From Trachelipus rathkii (taxonomy: Eukaryota; Arthropoda; Malacostraca; Isopoda; Trachelipodidae): a DNA stretch of 17,447 nucleotides. Below are positions 9,721-17,447 of this stretch, piece by piece. Below the pieces are notes generated by a model. The model ran no database searches. It saw only the letters and a list, made by a program, of their open reading frames with translations, and had not been told where the DNA came from. Position 1 is the first letter of the stretch. The number at the start of each line of letters is the position of its first letter. The translations under genes were made by a program, and so were the position numbers. Location of the stretch: the NCBI GenBank assembly GCA_015478945.1, contig JABUQX010032661.1:12501-29947 (forward strand), in the 5' to 3' direction.

Positions 9721-9784
9721 GTAACAAGACATCCCCGCTCATTGAAATCCATGGGAGATAAAGAGGTCCACGCCCTCCTAGATG
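9721..9784 (+). CDS. Exon 5 of the spectrin-repeat (nesprin/Msp300-like) gene, short
   Basis: Short exon of 64 nt between an ATTTTGTAG acceptor and a strong GTGAGT donor. Only one frame is open, and it is the phase 0 frame needed after exon 4. It reads VTRHPRSLKSMG, then DKEVHALLD, leaving one base. The final part looks like the end of a spectrin-repeat helix. The start (VTRHPRS) is less helix-like than expected after ...DIQLQ, so a small sequence error is possible. It sits as a G+C-rich island between two TA blocks, which supports selection on it. Confidence 0.65.
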
Positions 9785-9796
9785 GTGAGTTATAAT

Positions 9797-9805
9797 GTAT
9801 ATAAG

Positions 9806-9851
<46 letters not shown>

Positions 9852-10101
9852 TAAGAATTTAGACATAAGATATACTATATATAGTATATAATATATATAT
9901 TGATATATAATATATAATATATACGGTATCATATATATTTATTATATATATAATATATACTGTATGTAGTATATATATATATAGTATATATATATATTAT
10001 ATATAATTATCATAGTATATATATAATATATATATAAATTATATAATATATGTATATATATAGTTATATATATTATATATAATATATATATATATATTAT
10101 T

Positions 10102-10140
<39 letters not shown>
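9797..10140. repeat. Imperfect TA-rich block
   Basis: TA repeats with many single-base interruptions. No other content. Confidence 0.92.
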
Positions 10141-10142
<2 letters not shown>

Positions 10143-10950
10143 AAAAATTGTCCCACATTTGAGGAAGACAGTAGAGTATTGAAGATTTTACCGGTAGAGT
10201 GAATGAGGAGAATGAGCATAGATGTCAATTCTGTGATTTTACGCAAGGTCGAACAAAGGAGAGATGAGAATGTATGAAAAGTTCATTCACACGAACCTCC
10301 TCCAAGGATGAGACATGGGATTAAAAACAACCGCTGGTTTAAAATGCTTCAAGGAAGCTTATGAGTTTAATACCAAATGCATGACTAGTACTCCATATAA
10401 GGGCGAATAACTCCCCTGTACATTGACAGTAATTGGCGTAGAGTGAAATTCTGGATTTATTATGAGGCTGTGGAGAAAGTAAATAACAGAAATATTTTAA
10501 CTAACCCCATTCTCCTTTGTAGAATACCTGTAATGAAGTCCAACCGCCCTCCCCTCCCCCCTCCCCCTCCCTTCCCCCCCCTCCCCTCTCCCCCCTCCAG
10601 TTGATAATTACCTAACTCTGCTCAATGAATTCCTAGTTTCAGTTTTAGTTAACAAAAATATAACAAGTATTTTGCATAAACATTTTAGGATAAAAGTCAA
10701 AAATTATTTCCATTATTCTTGATATTAAAAATATAAAATTTTAATCCTTCAGATAATCCCTATTTGGTCCCGTATTATATATACATAATACTGAAAATTT
10801 TTCACAAAAGAGTTACCTAATATCACAAATGAGACCCCTTACCCCATATAACACTTTATAACACTATCAAATACCCCTTTTCCTTCTAGCGTAGGCTTAG
10901 GTAATTTATGAACTGCCCCTAAAAGATCAAACTTAGCAAAGGCTCTATGG
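10141..10950. other. Unique intronic sequence, no gene recognised
   Basis: Mixed-composition sequence. One plus-strand stretch near 10230 translates to CQFCDFTQG, faintly like a zinc finger start, but stops follow at once. A minus-strand frame at 10839-11036 has no recognisable domain. Confidence 0.4.
10546..10600 (+). repeat. Polypyrimidine C/T tract
   Basis: About 55 bases of almost pure C with interspersed T on the plus strand, unusual in this AT-rich setting. Such homopurine/homopyrimidine tracts can form triplex DNA; whether this one does is unknown. Confidence 0.85.
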
Positions 10951-11286
10951 GATTTTTCCAAGACAGAGCACATGTGATAAAGATACTCCGAAAATACTAT
11001 AGGCAATAAAAAGGTTTGAGCTGTTATTTTTTTCAAGAAATAGCTGTGAGGAAGATTATTTCGAGTAGTTATATGATAGAATTGCTTTCAAAATCCTTGA
11101 ACAACCATGTTTTCTTTGAGATTTTTCCAAGACAGAGCACATGTGATAAAGATACTCCGAAAATACTATAGGCAATAAAAAGGTTTGAGCTGTTATTTTT
11201 TTCAAGAAATAGCTGTGAGGAAGATTATTTCGAGTAGTTATATGATAGAATTGCTTTCAAAATCCTTGAACAACCATGTTTTCTTT
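10951..11286. repeat. Perfect 169-bp-period tandem duplication
   Basis: Bases 10951-11117 recur at 11120-11286 with no difference that I can find over 167 bases, the copies being separated by two bases. Both start GATTTTTCCAAGACAG and end CCATGTTTTCTTT. Perfect identity in non-coding sequence means a very recent duplication or an assembly error. Confidence 0.95.
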
Positions 11287-12699
11287 AACTCAAATAGAAC
11301 TCAAATGGAGATTTAGTAGTTATTTGTTGCAAGGCCATTATTATGTTATACGCTCTTTACTGCTGAGGAGGTAGATTTCAAAATAAAATGGACATATTAA
11401 ATAGACAAATGTGTGAACGCTCTTTTCAGTTATCATCACCATTCATGGGCAAGACCCTTATTGAAGGAGGGCGTAGATCACAGACAGAAGTTGTTTAGTA
11501 AACAGTAGCAAGAAAAGAGGTAGGAATAAGCAGAGTTAGAATAAAACTTCTGCTATAAAATTTTCGGTGATAGAAATTAGGTTTCTAGGTTTTGCTTAAG
11601 AAAAAAAATTAGAATTAACGTTTTATGGAGAACAATTTGTGTGTGTAATGTGTTCACCACACTAAAAAAGATTCACCCTTATACTGATGGGAAAAAAACC
11701 GTGAAGTTTAGAGGAGAAGGGAAGAAAGATCACCAAATTATCCTTATTGAATTCATATTACAACCCTTACAAAATGTCAGAATGATCTTTAAAAAAGGAA
11801 TCAGAAATGTTTTAAATTTTTTTATGGAAGAGTTTTTAATGAAATGAAGCATAACCTTTGTATATAATTACAGAATGTAATGAAATAGGAATGAGTGTGA
11901 TGGAGGTTTTGTCGAAGTAAAAGGTAATGGAATGTATTCCTGTCTTTATGGCAGAGAAAATCACATTGAATTGGATATGCTCTCTGCATGACTGGATGGG
12001 CCCTTCCTGCAAATCAGTAACTATAGCATAAACATTCAAAGAAAACAACATCAAATCCTACCAGTCAGCAGCATCAAAATATCGTAAAACGTTTCCTCAA
12101 TGAAAGTGCATACTGTTTCTGCAAAAGACTGGAATACCTAAAAAGGATTCAGAGAAAAACAAGTGGTTTAAGAATCTCAGAGAAGAAAATTGTTTGGCAG
12201 TACATGGAAATCTTATAATAAATAACGTTCATCTACAAAATATAAGACCATTTGGGATGCTAGTAGGGAGGAGTTTTAAATCCTCAAGCTTTTACGAACA
12301 AAGATTCTGTAGTAGGTCTCAACAGCTATATCTTTAGAAGTAGCGAAAGGCAGCAGTGGATGTTGAAATAAACTAGAATGATGAATTCAAAAAATAAAGG
12401 GACATGAGAATATGCTTTTTTTTTTTAGTTTTGATAGTTGAAGAATTTTAACTTATCAATGTTTCTTGAAGGTAAATAAAGTAGAGATGAATTTAGTCGA
12501 AGAGTAGAGGGTGACCTAAATCATATTGTAGAATATTAGATCAGTACTCCAAATCAATTGCAAAATAACAAGCAACAGCATGCCATAAATCTGGCCAACA
12601 TTCACCTTTGAATGAAAATTGAATGTATAGACAAACTAAGAGAAAACAGACTAGCTTTTCCTTTTCGTAGAACTCAAACATATTAGCTTAAGTTAAAAA
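11287..12699. other. Unique intronic sequence, no gene recognised
   Basis: Moderately AT-rich. Two open frames (11641-11847 plus, 11836-12054 minus) encode short peptides without recognisable domains, and no splice-site pair makes them exons in the frame of the gene. A fragment near 12120-12210 reads RLEYLKRIQRK, loosely like the tail of a LINE reverse transcriptase, but too little to call. Confidence 0.45.
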
Positions 12700-12783
12700 G
12701 GTGAGGTGTATAAGAAGAGAGGTGAGGTGTAGAAAAAGAAAGGTGGGGTGTAGAGGAAGAAAGTGAGGTATAGAAGAAGAGAG
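12700..12783. repeat. 21-bp minisatellite, four units
   Basis: Four purine-rich units of 20-21 bp: GGTGAGGTGTATAAGAAGAG and variants starting at about 12700, 12721, 12742 and 12763. Each contains a GTGAGGT-like box that resembles a splice donor. Confidence 0.85.
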
Positions 12784-13094
12784 GTCGTGTTAAACAAACC
12801 GGATTTTAAAATAAGTGTCACTAATCTTACAGATATTTAAGAAAAAAAATATTATCTCCCTAGAATTGCTTCTCTATATTTCTTATGCTTTATCTTTGAA
12901 GGAAATATCATTTTAAAGTATAATTTATTTTCTTATAGATCTCTTAATATATTCTTTAAAGATAATTAAATAAATTTGTACTATACAATAAAATATATTT
13001 TCAATAAAATTATTTTGGATTTCATTGATAATCAAAATTACAATGGACATAGTATTGATATATTTAGTGATTGAGCTTTATTTCTGCTTCGAAA
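12784..13094. other. AT-rich intronic sequence with nothing recognised
   Basis: No gene, repeat array or structured element seen on either strand. Confidence 0.6.
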
Positions 13095-13096
13095 GT

Positions 13097-13136
<40 letters not shown>

Positions 13137-13237
13137 CGTCTCTCTCGTCTCTCTTTTCTCTCTCTCTCTCTTAATCTCTCTCTCTCTCTCTCTCTCTCTC
13201 GTCGTCTTCAAAGTCTCGGTCTCTCTCTCGTCTTATA
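13095..13237. repeat. (CT)n array
   Basis: CT dinucleotides interrupted by CGT and TTAA. The Ser/Leu-rich open frame at 13071-13253 is its translation. Confidence 0.95.
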
Positions 13238-13333
13238 TATTATTATATATTAGTTATAGTTAGTATTATATATATGTATTATATATATTATATAGATATA
13301 GTACTATATTTATTATTTATATATATATATATA

Positions 13334-13366
<33 letters not shown>

Positions 13367-13925
13367 CTTATATATATACTAATACTATATATATTATATA
13401 GAATATAATATTATATGATATATATATATATAGATATTATAGTATATATTATATAATATATATATATATATATAATATATATATATACTATATATATATA
13501 TGTATATATATGGATATAATATATATATATTATATATATACATATTATATATAATACTATATAATAGTTATACGATATATTATATATATATATATAGTAT
13601 ATATATATATATATTATATAGTTATATATAATAGTATATATAGATTATGCACCCGTATAATATAATATAATATATATATAAGTATATATATATATATTAT
13701 AATTATATATATATAATATATATATTGATATTATTATATATATATATATAGTTAGTATACACTAGGCTTATTATTGATTAGTTATACTTTATATAATATA
13801 TATATAAAGTATATTATAGTATATATATATATATATATATAATATATATTATAGTATATATAACATATATATATATATATATATTATTATAGTATATATA
13901 TATAATATATGTAATAATATATATT

Positions 13926-13957
<32 letters not shown>

Positions 13958-14091
13958 TTATTAGATATACAATATAATATTTTATATATTAATATATCTA
14001 TATATATATTATTATATATATATATATATTATATATAATATATACTATATATTATGATTATAGTATATATATATATACTAATATATATAGC
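13238..14091. repeat. Imperfect TA-rich block
   Basis: About 850 bases of irregular TA repeat with isolated substitutions. It ends directly at the left side of the Tc1-like element. Confidence 0.92.
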
Positions 14092-15870
14092 ATGGTGCTC
14101 ATATTATTAGAGCCACCCTAATAAAAAAGTTTTTTTGAGTTTAGGATGAAATGAAACGATAGAAATATTTTATATAATAAAATTTCTTTGCTTATGAATT
14201 ATACACTAAATTAACGCCTAAATACAAACTGGACATTGAGAAACATGAAATGAGATTAAAAGAAATTAATATTTAGTGGACATCATCCTTGGCAGTCATA
14301 TTAATGACTTTAATTCTGTGGGCATGCTCTCAATGCATTTGATGGCGTTGCGGCCAATTTGTTTCCTTTGATGATTCAACCTGTCGCCATGCTGTCCTAT
14401 CAATACGCTCTATTAAAGTGGCTGTTTGTCTGGGTAATATATTTCCCTGAAATTTCACGCTTTCTAGCTCTCAGAAGGTATCTCTGATGGGGTTGAGGTT
14501 GGGGGAATTTTCAGCCAGTTTCAGAAGCTTAATTTTTTGTCACCAATGTTGAATTTGTCACCATATTCTCAGCCGAATGGCGAAGGGTGTCAGAAATCAT
14601 GCATAAAGGTGGATCGCCCATTTTCGGAAACCATTCCTGGACCCCTGGGGCACGCTCTTGGGGGGGTGTTTGCAAGCACCGTCTTGTCCTGGGCGCGTCA
14701 TAGGTCCCTCTTTAGACGTATTTACAGGCCGTCCGCGTGCTTGATCTGGCTGATCATCGAGACCGTACCGAGCTATGGCTGAGAGATGCTCACATCGCTT
14801 CAATGATGCAGTCCTTTTTAAATTTGACATCAGGTCTTCTTTCTGAAAATTTAAGACTTGGTTCGAAGTAGAAATTCTGCCCTGTTACGGTTCATGGCCG
14901 AATAAAGCCAACTCGTGAAAAATATCTGTTTTATTGTACCACAATTGAAAACGATTCGACCTCTAGCTCTTGATGTTGAAAACTGAGTTACTGCATATGT
15001 CAGACACTAAGTATAACTATTAAGCCTACAGGTACTGCATTGTATTCAGGTCATCGGCAGTCCAGTTTTTGAATCTTTTGCCACAATTTTGAGGCGGCTT
15101 TATTCCTTCGGATAGCCGAAGTCAAAAGTTGTTTTTTAACTGGTCGGTGACAGGTGAAGCCCAAGTCAATGACGCGCCGACGAACTGTGCCTAAGAAGTG
15201 TTGACGCCAGCTTCTTGAATCAACTTTGGGAGAAGCTTACGAGGGGCCTTTACTGTTTCCCACACAAATTTACAGTAAATTTTACTCAATGTCACGTCAG
15301 TGGCCTTGGTTCCTATAAATCGGTGTTGTACTTGTTTGTTCTGTGGCAGCACGTTCTCGTTATTTCACACGGTTTGGGACCAGATACCTGCGATATTGGG
15401 CATGCAAGTTTTTTCTGTTTATTCGGTCGACTGATGCAGGCGATACGTTGCTAATTGATGCAATGTCGTCTCTGTGGAAAGTTGGTGTGTGACTTTGCAG
15501 ATAAAGTTGTTTTAGAGTTATCGGAAATATTTCCTTCGAGAGGGGGTTCCCTTAGCTTTACCGCGCTGTGAAGTGGTAGGATCGTTGAAGATACAGTACT
15601 GTAATACAACTGCTAAAAAAATCATAAAAAATGACGTCGAATAACATAAATATTTACCGGAGTAAATCACCGATTTAAAAAATCTATTCCTAACACATAG
15701 TCACACAAAAAGAAGCGCCTATCCTCCAAACCTCAACACAGTCATCATAACCTCGATAAGCACGTCACCCCATACGAACATGGGCTGCAAAACTGTCGAA
15801 TTGACTCACAAACTGACTATCTAGCTAAAAGAGGTGGCTGCTGATCAAACAGATTAGCGCATTCAGGAGA
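14092..15870 (-). mobile_element. Decayed Tc1-like DNA transposon
   Basis: A unique block inserted after TA repeats, which fits the TA target preference of the Tc1/mariner superfamily. The transposase remnant lies inside, on the minus strand. The left end begins near 14092 with CATGGTGCTCATATT and contains AGAGCCACC. A partial inverted match (GAGGTGGCTGCTGATC, about 15833) suggests a right end near 15870. Another weak candidate is GCTCCACCAC near 16038, where TA repeats resume. The identity of the element is firm; its limits are not. Confidence 0.6.
14273..15539 (-). pseudogene. Tc1-like transposase, broken by stops and frameshifts
   Basis: Reading the minus strand from 15539, pieces of a Tc1-type transposase appear in the expected order but in shifting frames. 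First comes a helix-turn-helix, RDDIASISNVSPASVDRI (about 15470-15415). A second DNA-binding region follows, with LLPKLIQEAGVN then TVRRRVIDLGFTCHRP and KKQLLTSAIRR...LWQKIQKLD (about 15235-15050). Then come KHPPKSV, FMHD (14596-14607) holding a catalytic Asp, and NSPNLNPI (about 14486-14509). The third catalytic acid after NPI, normally Glu or Asp, is Arg here (14483-14485). The Asp-to-third-acid spacing is about 38 codons, not the usual 34-35, because of indels. In-frame TGA and TAG codons and the lost acid make it inactive. Confidence 0.85.
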
Positions 15871-16037
15871 TGTTGCCAAGTACATAATTTACAAAGTAGT
15901 GCGGATATACCTTTGAGTTTCATAATAATTATAATAAAAAAGAACTAGAAAACAAGTTTTGATAAAATAAAGGAGCTTATATTGAGAGAGATTCAGATAT
16001 TTTGCAGTGGCTGCATGAAATCAGTTATAGCTCCACC
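15871..16037. other. Unique sequence next to Tc1-like element
   Basis: Short unique stretch that may be flanking intron or the outer end of the transposon. No gene. Confidence 0.4.
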
Positions 16038-16230
16038 ACATATATATATAGTAGAGAGTGTAATAAGAAGTACATAAATGAGTAGATATAGTATATTATA
16101 TATATTAGTAATAGTATGCTAGTTATATGTATATATATATATATATATAGTATATATATATTATATATATATATTATAGATTAGTAATATTATCATATAT
16201 GATATAGTAGGTTATATATATAGTAGTCAT
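16038..16230. repeat. Imperfect TA-rich block
   Basis: TA repeats with frequent TAG interruptions. Confidence 0.88.
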
Positions 16231-16815
16231 AATATTGAACAATAAAACATTTCATTTACTTCCGTATATTTTTCTTCTTATATTTCCTTTGTCAGCTGCC
16301 AGGTAAGAATAACATCGGCAAGGGGAAATTATTAATCCTACAATAATTATTTCCCTCTCTCTCTGAATGTTTTCTTCATCTCTCTCTCTCTGTCTCTGTG
16401 TCTATTCTCTATAGATATATATATATATATGGAATTAGTATTATATATGATAATTAGTATATATAATTATATTACCTCATATAGCCCTATAGTGAATAGT
16501 ATACTATGATATATATACTTATATATAGTATATATATATAATATATAGTATAGTTATATATAATATATTATATATTTATATATATTATAGTTTTAAATAA
16601 AATTAATATTTAGCTCGAGCGTAAAAAGTAATATAAAAGAAACCTATCACACGTTAGAATGTTATTCCTAATTTTAAGTTAGAAAATAATGAATTGATCT
16701 TGAAATCTTTTCAGCCTTTCTTTATGACAATTCCTTCCAAATTGTTTTTTTATCAAGGAGCAAACTACTCATCAGTTTTCCTAGGTGCAGTTCATTTCTA
16801 CTTACTTATTTTCTC
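16231..16815. repeat. CT and TA repeat blocks with short unique islands
   Basis: It contains a CT array (16353-16403), a TA block (16410-16590) and unique islands at 16231-16350 and 16591-16815. An isolated TTTGTCAG-CTGCCAG-GTAAGA at about 16288-16310 mimics a 7-nt exon, but it breaks the reading frame between exons 5 and 6. No gene supported. Confidence 0.7.
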
Positions 16816-16816
16816 T

Positions 16817-16905
<89 letters not shown>
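16816..16905. repeat. (CTA)n trinucleotide array
   Basis: About 29-30 uninterrupted CTA units. The poly-Leu open frame at 16694-17002 is translation through this array. It has no support as a gene despite a signal-like Leu run. Confidence 0.95.
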
Positions 16906-16906
<1 letters not shown>

Positions 16907-17330
16907 TTTCTTGTTCGTCTTTCTAAAGTAATATTCCAAACATTGATTAGGTTACCTTCCGAGGAGTGGTCAAAACTGCCTTGTTCAATTAACTTAGTTT
17001 AAATAGTATAGTATAAATATGATATATAGTGTAAATATTTATGTTATGGTTGTCGCTATCAAATTAGTTAATATTCTACCAGCGAAAAAGCAGAAATATC
17101 AATTAGTCTGTAATAAGGAAAGAATTTCTCCTAATACAAACATCAAAGGGGCGACATTTCCTGAAACATAGTGGAAATATTACCTTAAACAAAGCCAAAA
17201 TATACAGTCAAATACGTTATACATCAAACTTATATCTTTTCTGAATTTGAAGATTCAGTGTTTTTGACTTCATGAAAATAGATTATCACGAGGTTCTCTT
17301 CATTTCAAATTTATCTCTAATCAATCTCAG
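16906..17330. other. AT-rich end of last intron
   Basis: No gene or repeat seen. It ends in a pyrimidine-rich stretch before the acceptor pair. Confidence 0.6.
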
Positions 17331-17334
17331 ATAG

Positions 17335-17447
17335 AGGACAACAGTTTGAAGGAGAATTATTCACCTAACTATCAAATTAGATTTGATTTAACAGACTCCA
17401 GACAAGCGCTTACAATTCTTCAGCAAATGGGGAAATTGAAAGATTTC
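17335..17447 (+). CDS. Exon 6 of the spectrin-repeat (nesprin/Msp300-like) gene, cut by window end
   Basis: An open frame follows TCTCAGATAG and runs to the window edge. It reads DNSLKENYSPNYQIRFD, then TDSRQALTILQQMGKLKDF. Exon 5 leaves one base, so this exon must supply two before GAC. That holds if the acceptor is the second AG (17333-17334), giving Glu at the junction and ...ALLD-EDNSLKE. Using the first AG (17329-17330) directly after exon 5 meets a stop twelve codons later. If the first AG is real, an unseen exon of suitable length must lie in the preceding intron. The sequence is charged and helix-prone, like the other exons. Confidence 0.68.

Larger units (their letters stand above)
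9785..17334 (+). other. 7.5-kb repeat-filled intron between exons 5 and 6
   Basis: Donor GTGAGT, acceptor in TCTCAGATAG. It contains TA blocks, a polypyrimidine tract, a 169-bp duplication, a 21-bp minisatellite, CT and CTA arrays and a decayed Tc1-like element. An undetected short exon inside cannot be excluded. Confidence 0.6.

Noticed and set aside
10225..10330. CQFCDFTQG followed by VHSHEPP in another frame, faintly zinc-finger-like
   Set aside because: It needs frameshifts and stop removal, and no neighbouring fingers are present; too weak to call.
12115..12210. RLEYLKRIQRK fragment resembling the tail of LINE reverse transcriptases
   Set aside because: Only a few residues match a loose pattern, and no catalytic motif is visible upstream.
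16288..16310. Possible 7-nt microexon between TTTGTCAG and GTAAGA
   Set aside because: Inserting it between exons 5 and 6 produces an early stop with either downstream acceptor.
16694..17002. Frame with a long Leu run that mimics a signal or membrane segment
   Set aside because: The Leu run is the CTA array; the rest shows no protein similarity that I recognise.

Overview
The window looks like one stretch of an arthropod nuclear genome, most likely a decapod crustacean of the shrimp type. The grounds are GT-AG introns, exons clearly richer in G+C than the AT-rich introns around them, and a very heavy load of simple repeats (AT, AAT, TTG, TTTA, CT, CTA). The lineage is inferred from repeat content; no search was run. 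There is no bacterial-style gene content.

The only gene I can support is on the plus strand and is open at both ends. Six exons (1369-1520, 2946-3120, 3458-3753, 4383-4562, 9721-9784 and 17335-17447) can be joined in one reading frame of about 326 residues. The product is highly charged and almost entirely helical, with aromatic/heptad patterns typical of spectrin repeats. It most resembles the rod of a giant nesprin (arthropod Msp300/Syne-type) protein, although other spectrin-repeat giants such as spectraplakin or dystrophin are not excluded. The first four exons are compact. The last two introns are about 5.2 kb and 7.5 kb and are full of repeats.

Layout: 1-1368 is intronic or upstream sequence with two long pure AT arrays. 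The intron at 1521-2945 holds a decayed satellite of about ten 80-bp units. The intron at 3754-4382 holds a short inverted-repeat (MITE-like) element. The intron at 4563-9720 holds a second inverted-repeat hairpin, TTTA and TTG arrays, a TA-rich block, a GC-richer block (about 5798-8870) and more TA sequence. The GC-richer block may be a broken LTR retroelement: TGTGG...CCACA ends with TATA- and AATAAA-like signals, then AAT repeats, T-tract repeats, a degenerate tandem repeat, and a direct repeat on both sides of the last part. The intron at 9785-17334 holds TA arrays, a polypyrimidine tract, a perfect 169-bp tandem duplication, a 21-bp minisatellite, a CT array, a decayed Tc1-like transposon on the minus strand (transposase remnant 14273-15539) and a CTA array.

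I found no RNA gene, CRISPR array, operon or defence system. The points worth following are the intron elements, the choice between two adjacent splice acceptors at 17330/17334, and whether the perfect duplication and noisy TA blocks are biological or assembly artefacts.
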